DNA of 64,000 bases from positions 58,735,078-58,799,077 of the forward strand of contig NC_134841.1 of assembly GCF_965363235.1 (NCBI RefSeq), read 5' to 3'. Source of the stretch: Mytilus galloprovincialis (lineage: Eukaryota > Mollusca > Bivalvia > Mytilida > Mytilidae). Below are positions 12,141 through 24,300 of this stretch, piece after piece; the stretch's first letter is position 1; each line of letters begins with the position of its first letter. The notes under the pieces are model-generated. The model was not told where the DNA came from and made no database searches. It saw only the letters and a program-made list of their open reading frames with translations. The translations under genes were made by a program, and so were the position numbers.

Positions 12141-15100
12141 TTAGTTTAGTGATTTTTCACATAAACAAAATTGATGTTTAGCGCAATCATCGTCATTCCA
12201 TTGACCATTATCGCCGATTCTTACTTCCAAACAATCTTCATTTCCTTTTAAATTGTCAGGTTGACCAGGATGCCAAAACGTTGGGTTGATTATACTATAT
12301 GTGGATGCCCACCTCCAGTCAGATTCATGAACATCATCTATCCCGTCCAACCAGAAGTCACCTTACAAAAAGATTGTAAAATTCGTTTTAACACATTAGA
12401 AAATACTAGTAAAAAAATTAACGGTACCAATTTTCTTGCACCAGATGCGCATTTCGACAATACATGTCTCTTCAGTGATGCTCGTGGCCAAAATATTTGA
12501 AATCCAAAGCTTATATAAAAGATGAAGAGCTATAATTCAAAGGGTCCAAATCCGTGAAAGGAATCAGAGCTTTGCATGAGGGAGATACATTCCTTAATTT
12601 ATAATAATTTCTATCATTATGTAACAGCAAATTTTAATAACACAAAAGATCCGTATTTTCATGCCAGTACCGAAGTACTGGCTACTGGGCCGGTGTTACC
12701 TTAGGGGACTAATAGTCCACCAGCAGAGGCGTCGACCCAGTAGTAGTAAAAAGTAAAACACAAAAATACTGAACTCCGAGGAAAATTCAAAAAGGAAAAT
12801 CAAAAATCAAAAGGCAAAATCAAAAGTCCAAACACATCAAACGAATGGATAACAACTGTCATATTCCTGACTTGGTACAGGCATTTTCTAATGTAGAAAA
12901 TGGTGGATTGAACCTGGTTTTATAGCTAGCTAAACCTCTCACTTGTATGACAGTCGCATCAAATTCCATTACATTGTCAACGATGCATGAACAAAACAAA
13001 CATACTCAAAGAGTAAAAATGTCAAAAATAGGGGTACAACAGTCAATATTGTGTTATCATCTTAATATCACTACATAAACAACAAATGTAACAAAGTAGC
13101 ACAAAAAGGCATAAAAAAATAAAATTAACGGTACCAATTTTCTTGCACCAGATGCGCATTTCAGTAAAGTAATTACTACAAATGTTATCCAGCTTAACAT
13201 ATTGCTGGTAAAGTTATAATGCTTGTTGTAGTTGGTTTTGTAATAGTTTGCATCAGAAAGACATCAATAGTAATAAATGAATAATTTTGTATCTGAAAGA
13301 CAATATGCAAAAATTAATCTCAAAAGAAATTTTGGCTTTGTTAAGAATGTCCTTTTTATTATTTTTTTTGTATATTTTCTCTAATACTGCAAAAATCGGT
13401 TACAATGGCAGTTTCGCGAATATTGATTATTCAAGTTCAAGAGAATTTTTAATAATTTTATAATCAGTTAAGATTGAAGAAAATGACTAGTGTGTGAAAT
13501 TCAGGTGAAACCTCTTTATAATTGTTTATTTGTTGCCCTGAATGCAATAATTTTGACTACTGTGGACTCATTTATTTTCGTAAAGAAAAACTTGTATGTT
13601 CGTGGATTTTTAATTTTGGAGTTTTGTCGAGGTCTACATAGGAGTAATCTCACACTTATATTAAATAAATATATAACTAATCAGATTAATTTTGTTTAGA
13701 AATATGATGTTTTGTTTCTAAAAATATTTCTTTTTGGTTGATTCAGGTGACTATGATTACATATATCATATTATTTCAAAGTTTTAATGTTGCACATACA
13801 GTATGCTTATTGCTTGAATATGTATTCCCTTTTCAGTATTAATTTTAACGTACCAGCTGAATGAAACTTTGAAAATTCATGAATTTCATCTTTTTCTTGT
13901 TTAGATTCCACTGTAGCAAGATGTCCTCCCACTGATCGGCAGTAGTGCTGAAAGTTTTATACAGATATTTACAATAATATATAGAAATCTGGGGTATATG
14001 CAATGAGATAGTTAGGCAATAGGGACACTTTGACATTCATTTAAACGTTCTTCAATACGACATACTATTATCATGCGACGAAAACCGCTGGCGTGAAACT
14101 TTTTTGTGCTTATATGACGTTGAGATACACGAATTCTAGTGTTTATTACAGATGGCCTTTCATAATTTGATGTCTCAATGAAATAATAAAAAAAAAGTAG
14201 TACATGTACTGCACATTTGCCGGTTGACGCTGAAAATCAACATTAAAAAAATAAAATATTAAGCCGTTATATTTACCTGTTCAATATTGTTTGTACATTT
14301 TTATTATTAACATTTTTCATATTAACTAAGAATAATCATCAACATAGTACAGAATTATGATGATATATTAGAGATGAACCTGGAATCAACCAAAATTGCA
14401 ATCGGATTAAAATAAAGATCCTGTGTTCGACCATTGTATTTATGATTTGAAAACACTCCGTTTTACTTTCGTCCTGATAATTATTTACAGCAGTCAATGG
14501 AATTTCATCCCTCAAATTTTCAAAGATGTGTATAAATAAATCCGTCAAAACTAGATCATCCTGAAAGTCTTAAAAAAAAAAACAGAAACTAAAACGAGAT
14601 GTCTCACCCCGTGAGTAACGCTTGGAGACGGACCTGTATTTTAAAAATATTTCCATACTTTTATCAAAATATAATAAAACAATATTATGAGCTTATTTGA
14701 CAAAATGTTACTAGTAACAGCTTCCAGGTTGGCTGCCGTCTTTCATTTTCTCAATAAGTTAGTTGATTCCTGTTGATACTTGGCGGATTTTGTTTCATTG
14801 AATTTCACTTTAATGTCACCTTTTATGATTCCTCACATACAAAAGAGAATGTTTTCTGTACGTAAAAGTGGTTAAACCAAATCATATTTATTGTATAAAC
14901 AAATCAAGGTTTACAGTATTAGTATTATCTGTTGATTATTTTGTCTGTCTAGAAATCTTTTTTCTGAGGAGTGGCAAGTTGGAAATAAGTGTGGTGTGAT
15001 GTTTTACGGAAAACAAGTAAAATAGCAAAAATACTGATCTCCGCGGAAAATTCAAAACGAAAAGTTCCTAATCAAATAATAAAACACATCAAGCGAATGG

Positions 15101-16448
15101 ACAGCATCTGTTATATTCCTGACTTGGTACAGGCATTTTCAAATGTAGAAAATAGCTGTTTGAACCTAGTTTCATAGCGCGTAACCTCTCACTTGTATCA
15201 CAATTACATCAAATTTCATTATAATTTATTTCACATGAGGAATGGTGGTATACCGGGTTAAAAAAAACAAAAGTTTTTGTTAAAACTTATTTCAGAAAAC
15301 AATTTTTGGTAATTTATGTCTCTCGACTAACTCTAAAAATCAGCACAGGTGCATGATCAAAATCGCAAATGTTATGATGTCTAATTCATAATGCATGTTT
15401 TAGACATCGAGCTTCAATATGAAAATGTTTCAATTTGGAATTGTTTATTAAACTTGGCTACATACGATACCAACAAATAAACTTACTGATGCCACTGTCC
15501 ACGTCAATTTTTCATGATGAAACAGGTAACATGAAGTATTACCTACAACCCAACCAAATGGACATTCTGCGTGAACAGCACCTGAAACACAAGACCGTTG
15601 ATTGTAAATAAAAGAACAAAACAATATCAAACGCTTTTGACATTTTGTAGTACGGTTAAAATTAAATATTCAATTACATTAAAAAAAGAATATTATATTT
15701 CAGTGCATTTAGATATTTTAAAATTGTTGTTAAATCACGGCAATGTAGGTCCCAGTTGACACACAATTTGTAAATTGTGGGTAACCAATTCTCCAAAATG
15801 TTATGATTTGATCACCCAATCCGAGATTTTTGTAGATGTAGCTCTTATTATTGCATGAAAAACTATAAGTTTTGTACCATCATTGATTTTTTTTTAACAA
15901 TTTGTTGACATGAAATGACTTTAATGCGTTTATTCAATGTGATTATTTTCTGTAAATCAACTACTGTGAAAGTACTTTCATTCGTAGACTTTTTTTAGCC
16001 TCATGTATTTTGATCACTTTTTGGTTGACGTAAATAGAAAACAATGTTTAACAACCTGTGTCTAAGAAGTTCAGTATCTATTCATTACATAAGTCACGTA
16101 AATATCTTTAAAATAGCCTTGCATGTTACTGAGTGCATCATTTACAATTTAGATTGAAATATGAAGTCATTGATCAGAAAACAGGGGAAAAAAATCTTTT
16201 TCTGGCTTTAGACAATCAGAAATGCATAAATAAACAGCGTTTTGATATTACAAAGTCTAAAAAAATATGTTACGGGTGTAGTCATGACAAAATTCAGAAA
16301 AAAAAACAGTGTTACCACCAAGAAACCAAATAAGCTTTTAAAAATAAAAACGACATCTTAAATATCTAATGTGTAGTCTATACAAAATAAATGCCTATTC
16401 AATTTACTTACAAATACACGTCAGTGCAAGCAGATATGCAAGAATCAT
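12141..16448 (-). CDS. Secreted C-type lectin, four exons, 148 residues
   Basis: Exons 16412-16448, 15487-15581, 13854-13947 and 12141-12361 join in matching phases (1, 0, 1) with GTAAGT, GTAAGT and GTACGT donors, giving 148 residues. Residues 1-17 (MILAYLLALTCICAVHA) form a signal peptide. The rest is one C-type lectin domain: ECPFGW at 18-23, Cys19/Cys30 as the extra N-terminal pair, HYC with GGHLATVES from residue 45, FWLDG at 78-82, the sugar-site loop FWHPGQPDN at 104-112, NEDC at 116-119, WND at 130-132 and FCLCEK at the end. QPD is the galactose-type version of the calcium and sugar site. It is likely a soluble lectin of haemolymph or mucus for microbe or particle recognition, by family. 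The start was chosen because the signal-peptide exon begins with ATG and the tandem copy has the same exon. An AATAAA overlaps the region just after the stop. Confidence 0.88.
12414..13165. repeat. Composite of nested dispersed repeats in lectin intron 3
   Basis: The phrase TTAACGGTACCAATTTTCTT followed by GCACCAGATGCGCATTTC occurs at 12417-12457 and again at about 13125-13165. Between them lie an inverted fragment of the hammerhead-like repeat unit (about 12655-12745; its reverse complement contains CTGCTGGTGGAC and CCAGTACTTCGGTACTGG) and a full R1 copy (12745-13110). The arrangement records several insertions into one intron. Confidence 0.6.
12745..13110 (+). repeat. Dispersed repeat family R1, most complete copy
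   Basis: All family words are in order: AAAATACTGAACTCCGAGGA, CAAACACATCAAACGAATGG, CCTGACTTGGTACAGGCATT, GGATTGAACCTGGTTTTATA, CCTCTCACTTGTATGACAGT and TGAACAAAACAAACATACTC. It has no coding potential. This copy serves as the reference for the family in the window. Confidence 0.7.
15008..15235 (+). repeat. Dispersed repeat family R1, copy 7
   Basis: The words AAATACTGATCTCCGCGGAA, CACATCAAGCGAATGGACAG, CTGACTTGGTACAGGCATTT and CCTCTCACTTGTATCACA match the family. It lies in intron 2 of the intact lectin gene. Confidence 0.65.
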
Positions 16449-16734
16449 TCTTTGAAATGTTGAGAGACGTGTGACCAAAATTGAATGTTAAAGTAATACA
16501 TATATATAACTTTTTGTTATCTTTACATATTATGTAATTGAAAGATTTAATAAATGGAACGGTCATACTGTTGTGCGGTGTATGATTTTTGTGGAGTAAG
16601 GAGAATCTATCTGGATATGTTCTGCAATAGTCTATCTTTATTTTAAGGTTCAAAAGCTAAACTTAAAAATGTAGATTTCCTATTTATGGAATATTTATAT
16701 TTTAGATATTATATAAGGCACAAAAAAGGGCTAT

Positions 16735-17378
16735 AAAAGAGGGACTAAAGATACTAGAGGGACAGTCAAACTCATAGATCGAAAATAAAGTGTCATCGCC
16801 ATGGCTAAAAATCAAAAAGACAAAGAGACAAATAAAAGTACACATGACACAACATAGAAAGCTAAAGACTTAGTAACACGAACCCCACAAAAACTGAAAG
16901 TGATCTCAGGTGCTCTAGAAGGGTAAATAGATCCTGCTCAACATGTGGCACCCATCGTATTGTTAATATCATTACAAACTAGGTAAACATGTCTAATTCG
17001 GTAGGTCACATTCATGAAAAGGGAAGGGATTGTAGTTACGACGTAGGAACATATCCGATATCATTTGTGAAACGGTTATTCCATAACGGTCAACCAACTC
17101 GTGATGGCGTCCGTAAAATTTACGAAGGGATGATTTCAACTTTACCATTTGGAACTCGTGGTTTAATATCTTCCTTGTGAGCAGCAACCCTCTATCAAGG
17201 AAATCATGATAGAAAATGCAAGCACGGGAATATCGGATCAATTGGGAGATATATACCCCGTATGCAGGTGCTGCTGGAATGTTGCTACTAAGAAATAGAA
17301 AGTTCACAATTGGAAAGCTGAACTCATCTCTTTTGTCGTAAAGTTTTGTTTTCAACCGACCCTGATTGTCAATTTTTA
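16735..17378 (-). mobile_element. 5'-truncated retroelement end (reverse-transcriptase ORF tail plus 3' UTR)
   Basis: On the minus strand a 120-codon open stretch contains KLYDKRDEFSF, IPAAPAYGVYISQLIRYSRA, LDRGLLLTRK and LRKFYGRHHELVDRYGI. I associate this tail with reverse-transcriptase ORFs of a repeat abundant in bivalves. It is followed by a UTR with the words CATTTTTAGCCATGGCGATG and GAGTTTGACTGTCCCTCTAG. A shorter copy of the same end lies at 59160-59573 and a diverged UTR at 33415-33590. The body of the element is missing, so it is a fossil. The exact family (non-LTR or Penelope-like) is uncertain. Confidence 0.6.
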
Positions 17379-17559
17379 GATGTAAGTCAGCTATGAGGCC
17401 GACTCAACTGTAACTGTTGTATCCTTTATCTCTACTTCGATGGGATAAATGCGTTTAACATAGTCACCAAATTTTGAATTATTTAGTGAAAGAACATGAT
17501 CTATATAGCGGAAAGTAGAATGAAAGGATATTAATAACTGTTTACAAAATTTTAATTTT

Positions 17560-17765
17560 TTTTTTGAAATACTTAGGCTTTTCTACCCCAGGCATAGATT
17601 ACCTTAGCTGTATTTGGCAAAACTTTTAGGAATTTTGGTCCTCCATGCTCTTCAACTTCGTACTTTATTTGACCTTTTTAATTTTTTGGGATTCGGGCGT
17701 CACTGATGAGTCTTTTGTAGACGAAACGCGAGTCTGGCGTATATACTAAATTTAGTCCTGGTATC
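17560..17765 (+). repeat. Hammerhead-like repeat, single copy
   Basis: It ends with core CTGATGA at 17703-17709, GTC/GAC stem II, GAAA, and stem III CGC/GCG, matching the unit at 9.1-9.4 kb. The preceding body words (CAGGCATAGATTACCTTAG, TGTATTTGGCAAAACTTT) match too. The front of the unit is missing. Confidence 0.6.
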
Positions 17766-20700
17766 TATGAACACAGTTCAAAAAACGTAAATGTTGAGCA
17801 AAACAACTCCACTAACAAATAGCTTCCAAATACTAATTGTGTTCGAATACATTTTGAAATTATTTGAAGTTACCACTGAGGAAAATTGGTTAAATAGCAA
17901 GAGAAAAATTTTGACCAGCTATACAACAATGTTTAATCCACCAATTTATTCGGAAAATATCTGTTCCAAGTCTGTAATATTACTGTTGTTTTTCACTTGC
18001 TCCGTTGATTGGTAGAGTTTGATTTGTCAGTTATAGTTTATCTGATCACCTTTCGAATTTACCCTTGGAGTTCGTTCGGTACTTTTGTTATGTTTCACTT
18101 GTTAACAAAGCTTCCTTTCAATCAACTACTGAGAGAAAAACCTGGAATATTTTAAATTATATTATAAATTCTACATATAGGACGTAATCACGTTTCATCA
18201 ACCTATGATCATAAGACTTAAAACAACATTAAGGATTTTGGGGTCCTCTTTAATACCCCTTATATGTATATATGTAACAATATTCTAGTTAAGAACTGAA
18301 ACAGGTGAATTACAGGTAAATACTAAGATGCCAGTCAATAAATCCATAATGTAATTGTAAGTCTGATTATCAAATGTTGGAGAAATGTGAACACAACCGA
18401 CCTAGTTGCCAGACTTTACCTATTCAATAATGTTTGAATTTGTTCCCATGAAAATGCATGCATTATCTCCCACTGGGCGTTTAACAAACCAACAATCAAT
18501 CATTGATCTGACAGTTATCTTTGTCTTCAATAAATTATAATGCTTAAAATCATAAAATACAATACTTTCTTGAATGAATTGAAGTATTGTTGCATGCAGA
18601 AGAATGGATATTTATAAGGCAGTGTTGCCAGACGAAAACACTAAATAAAAACTTCAGATACACTGTAGTTTTGACAACTTGGTTATTCATTTGAGATTCT
18701 TTGAGCCTTTTTTTGTTGGGATGTATTTGATGTTTGCATGTTCAGGTATCGGCGTCACTTGCTTTCATTTCGTTTTGAATAATCAAGTTCTCTAAAATTC
18801 ATTTTCAATTGTATGTTTCAAGATTAAAATCAAATTTATCTACAATTGGCGTAAACATGTACATACTAATTGTTGGTTGCAAATGATATTAGGTATTCTA
18901 AACACTGAGTCTAATGTCTATCAAACATCTCATTGTGTTTAAGAGGAAGTGCAAATGTCAAATCATTTATGTCGACCCAGTTGGCAGTTCCTATCTGTTT
19001 AGTTTATTGTTAGTTTGGTATCGTCATGAATATGCATGAAAAAATTCGTCACTGGACGTTATGTAAACGGTGTTCATACGTTAAAAATATAAATAATAGA
19101 ATTATAAATTTTAGGCTCTTGTTGAAAATTTTGAAATGCATTCAGTTACACCTTAAAACATTTACTCTATATAGTCACTTCGATTTTTCTGTGCTGAATG
19201 CAGGCATGGTTTAACAATTTATCCTGAACAACGAGGAAGTACTTTTACAATTCGTATTTTCGACTAACGAACTTTGAAGATAAAGACACTAAGATATGAC
19301 ACATGTCTATGGCTGCACCATGGGAAAATGTAGCTGTCAGATTTTTATTATTTGCCACTGTATAACCCGCAATTTCTAATATGATAAAAAAAGTTCATTT
19401 ATAAAAAAATATAGCGAAATCCTATATTAAAAAAAACTATACCCGCGAGCCCCTTTGTAATTTTTTCATATATATTTCGTTACACAGTTACTTTATAAAA
19501 TAATTTGTCTCACAAAAACAAATTAAATCGACAATTTAATATTTGTTTTTAGTTGCAAATTGATAAGCTTAAGTGCTTGTGTGCGCACTGAGGTATTAAA
19601 ATATTCTCGACTGAATCGAAGACGATAAGTGATGATTTACGGTATTTCACGTTAACTGTCGAGTATTTGCACGTACATATGTTTTGTTGAATAATTCATG
19701 TTTAAGACGATATATAAATACTGCAGATAGTTTAAATATTACAAATTGATCAATTCTAAAGTTTAATTCACAAATACCGGTAATTGAGTTACGAATTTCT
19801 ATATGAAATGAGAAAATATGCCTTAATTTTAACCAAAAAAATCGGATTGTTTGTAATGTAAATAAACATTTTTTTAAAACAAAAAATCTTCAGTGTTACA
19901 TAAGATATGATAGTTTTATATCTCTTTTGGTTGTTTATACCTATACTTTTTTTTTAATCGCTTTATATTAAAAATTTTAAATAAAAAATACTTAGTTGTG
20001 ATTACTAAATGAGGGAACCATTGAAAAGAACGTTTTTAAACCTCTTTTGGACATTTTTTTAGTATAACACCTTGTATTCTATCAATAAGATAATGAAGTT
20101 GAATTCAATCAAAAAAAAATCGCTGTACTCTGGGGTGTAACACAAACTCCTTAACTAGAGCGCTTTTGAAAACTAGTGCTATTTTAAATATCATAGATGA
20201 ATATAATAGGACTGACAAGGAACAGACAATGAAACGCATATGTAATATATTTAATGAATTTGGCTACGGACAGCTCCGAGTGATTGTACAGGAGGGCTCC
20301 AAGCGATTGTACTGTAAACTTGCAAGCGATTGTACAGTCAATTAAAATATCCGACATTTAGAAAATGAATATATTGGGATTTCTTCTTGGACAATGACTT
20401 TCAAACTTTCAGACAGGTAAAACTATATATCAGAAAAGGTACATATGAAAATTCTGATAGTAACGATGGATTTTTCGATGTTTATTAAACATTTTTGATC
20501 GCTGCTCCGTCACAGTTTTGATCGTTTTACTCGGAGCCCCACCATTCTAGTGAAAACGTTTGGATGCATATGTCATTTTCATTATTTTATTGGTTCATAT
20601 ATATGTATAGAATATTTTGAATATCAAAACTTGAAGCAGAAACGTTTTATAGTAACACTTGAGTTCATCAAACTTTTCATCAAGCAACTTGTTGTTGTTA

Positions 20701-21070
20701 CGAATGTCGGAGCTCCGCTTGACAGTCTCTCGAATGATCAAAACATTAGAAAACCGTACAGTTCCGTTCCCACACTGTTTTCACAGTTGCTCTCGAAAAA
20801 GCCCAGACAATTACATACATTGAACTAAGTGGTTAAATACATGGAAATTGTGCTTCAAAATAAGATGTGTAGGTATGTAAAAAACTATTATAATTACGAA
20901 ATAGCAGTTGTTTTATCACTCGAAAAAAAAGGACCGATTCACTCGCAAAACCACGATCCTAGCTATACAGTTTTACCTTCTGTGGTTATGCCCATCGACT
21001 TAAATTACATATAAATTTGTCCTTGAAGATTGTCACATATATCTGAAACGTCTGTGTGAAAAGTTATAGT

Positions 21071-21160
21071 ATAAGCCAGAAAAAGACGTAAATAAAAAAA
21101 ACTTTATTATACAAATAAGCCAGAAAAAGACGTAAATAAAAAAACTTTATTATACAAATA
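21071..21160. repeat. 45-bp tandem duplication with two AATAAA signals for the minus-strand gene
   Basis: Two copies of ATAAGCCAGAAAAAGACGTA followed by AATAAAAAAACTTTATTATAC. On the minus strand each holds an AATAAA (21103-21108 and 21146-21151), 150-200 bases after the stop codon of the gene ending at 21302. They are plausible poly(A) signals for it. Confidence 0.5.
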
Positions 21161-21301
21161 TCATAATTATAAATAGTAAAAATTCATGGGACCTTGTGAC
21201 ATGAAAAGACCATAATTCATTCATACATCTTGATTTTGCTTAGTATGTCCGGAAACTATTCTGTATCGAGAAAATTACTGATTTTCTCTTATCTTGAAAC
21301 T

Positions 21302-24300
21302 TTAATCCATGTTCATCTGTAATTTTAACTTTTTGAAGCTTTTTGTGAGATAGCGGACTTCATTTTTCACCCTGAAATATACAAAAAAATGTAGCATAAT
21401 TGTATTGTCCGGTAACTATAAAAACAAGAAGTAATTTTCATTATGACGAATAATATATAAATATAAGAACTTAATATAAGATGAACAGTTGCTTTTGCCT
21501 TTAGCCTTGTTAGTGTTAAGATTTTGATATAAAAGCATACTAAGTGATTATTCCTCATAGCCTTGCAGCGGTTCAGAATTTTATGTAATGATGAAATAAA
21601 GGATACGTAACATTTTTATAATAATTAGTAAATCAATCGCTGACTTTGTTTCACACTTTGTAAAAAACTCACTTTGGTTTAAATTTCTGGTCAATGATTT
21701 TTTGTTTATCAATGTTAACTCTTTTTGAAGAAGCACCGTCTTTAGATATTCTTCTGACCTGTTAAGATATAAATGAAAAGAGTAAAACCATGTCAGAAGA
21801 CAACAGTTGGACATTGAAAAAGCTAAAGCCTCCATTGCTATACAAAGTTAAAGAGGATTTCATTAAACAACAATAGTAAAAAACATAAAATTCTGCTGCT
21901 GTGGGTCTGTCGGGTCGAGCTCTAGAAGGCAACATCCGAGCTTCAAATCAACACGATAGAAATGATACATCTTGTCTTCACTTATTTAATTGTCAAAAAA
22001 ATGGAATCGATCTACTCCGACAAAGAATACATTAAGATGTTTTGACTTTTTTTTCAAACCCTGTTATTTTAAATACTTTCAAAAGTTCATATTTTTCTTT
22101 ATTTTTAAGGGTTTTCCAACTTCGATAGATATCTGACATTTTTATAATGAATAATATCTGTTTCTGAATGTTTGCTTGTGTGTATGGGTTGGTAAGGGGG
22201 TGTGTGTGTGTGCGTGTATGTGCTTCTTTCGTGCCTTGGACGTTGGGGAAAGGAAAGTTTCAGGTTGAAAGAAATCGACATTGAATGTCAAGAGTAAAAT
22301 GGAACAAGGTTATTATAGTACGAAGCACCGAAAAAACTCTGTATATCAGATAAAAATACGATATGTATGCATTGAGATTTAGTGAAATCAATAGCGTATA
22401 ACAATAACTGCACGGTAGGAAACTGAGATGAATCATGATTTTTTTTAAAATAAGGTTAAGGAATATGAAAAACAACCTTTACTATATTGCAAAATGTGTG
22501 ACCATTTATATTAAAAAAAGCAAGACGATAAAGTTTGAATAAAAGTGTAAATTACATACTGTTACAAACAATGCGATTTCTTTAAAAGAAACAAAAGTTC
22601 AAGAAAGCCGTTGTAACGTGTAATTGTAAACCAACCTTCCTTTTTGTTGTCTGAAACACGTCTTCTGTTTTTGTTGTCTGAAACACGTCTTCTGTTTTTC
22701 TTGTCTGTAAGACGTCTCCTGTTTTTGTTGTCTGTAAGACGTCTTCAGTGTTTGTTGTCTGAAAGACGTCTTCTGTTTCTGTTGTCTGTAAGACGTCTTC
22801 TGTGTTTGTTGTCTGGAAGACATTTTCGGTTTTTGTTGTCCGAAAGACGTCTTTCATTTCTGTTGTTAGAAAGACGTCTTCTGTTTCTGTTGTCTGGAAG
22901 ACGTTTTCTGTTCCTGTCGTCTGTAAGACGTTTTCTGTCTTTGTTGTCTGGAATACGTTTTCGGTTTTTGTTGTCTGAAAGACGTCTTCTGTTTCTATAG
23001 TCTGTAAGACGTCTTCTGTGTTTGCAATTGGTGTCTGGGAGACGTCTTCTGTTTCTATAGTCTGTAAGAAGTCTTCTGTGTTTGCAATTGGTGTCTGGGA
23101 GGCGTCTTCTGTGTTTGCAATTGGTGTCTGGGAGACGTCTTCTGTGTTTGCGATTGGTGTCTGGGAGACGTCTTCTGTGTTTGCAATTGGTGTCTGGGAG
23201 ACGTCTTCTGTGTTTGCAATTGGTGTCTGGGAGATGTATTCTGTGTTTGAGATTGGTGTCTGGGAGACGTCTTCTGTGTTTGTAATTGGTGTCTGGGAGA
23301 CATCTTCTGTGTTTGCAATTGGTGTCTGGGAGACGTCTTCCGTTTTAGTTGTCTGTGAGACGTCTTCTTTTTTTATTGTGAGGAATACGTCTTCTCTGTT
23401 TTTATTGTCTACCTGCTGACTGTTTGATACAGTTAAGCGCTATGGTAAAAAAAACGTAAAATTTTAATAGGCAATTATTTTAAACATATTAATAACAATA
23501 CATTTTAGAAACTGCTATTTCACTTATTTTCTCTTTACAGCTGTGATATCTGAGGAGTATGAAATGAAAAAAAATAAGCTATGCTAAATTATATTAAAAG
23601 CAAGATAATAAAATTTGAAGACAACATTTAATTGTTTACTGTAACGTACTAAAATACGATCTTGGTTTTTGTATAAAAAAAGAAGTTCAAGAAAGCCGTT
23701 GTAACTTGTAAATTGAAACCAACCTTCCTTTTCGCTTGGTGTAAGACTTCCTCTGTGTCTTTATCATCTACTGTCTGGCTAAATGACACTGTTAAACACT
23801 ATGGCAAAACAAAAACATAAAATTTGAAAGATGATTAATCATCATATTAGAAACTCATACATCATTCGGTCCTTTTGGAGTTCGTGCAATTCACTAAGTT
23901 TTTGTTTTTAATATAAAAAAGAAGATGTTGTATTGCCAATGAAACAACTGTCCACAAGATACCAAAATGACACAGAAATTGACAACTATAGGTCACCGTA
24001 CGGCCTTCAACAATGAGCAACGCCCATACCGCATAGTCAGCTATAAAGAGCCCCGAAATGAAAATCGTCATTTGTACAGTCTTCATCGCTTTACGAAAAT
24101 TTAAATATCAGCAAACTGATGTTGCTTACATATTTAATGTATAAAATCATACAAAAACGATTTTGCTATTATATATTCTTGTTTCGTTTTATAAATAACA
24201 TATAATTCCCCTAGATAGTAGAAAGTGCACTTTGAAATTAACACTTAGGTTTGCAACTTGCAGATTTACTATACTACATGTATAAACAGACATTATGTAA

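Larger units (their letters stand above)
17379..21301. other. Intergenic stretch between lectin and gene B
   Basis: It contains a hammerhead-like repeat copy (17560-17765), three loose repeats of a CRAGYGATTGTAC word at 20278-20335, and two tandem copies of a 45-bp unit (21071-21160). Nothing codes with support: the open stretches near 20550-21014 have no recognisable domain or splice context. Confidence 0.4.

Noticed and set aside
23018-23419. A 133-codon plus-strand open stretch with repeated VWETSSVFAIG
   Set aside because: It is the opposite-strand shadow of the gene B repeat exon. The minus frame has matching splice sites, phases and flanking duplicate exon.
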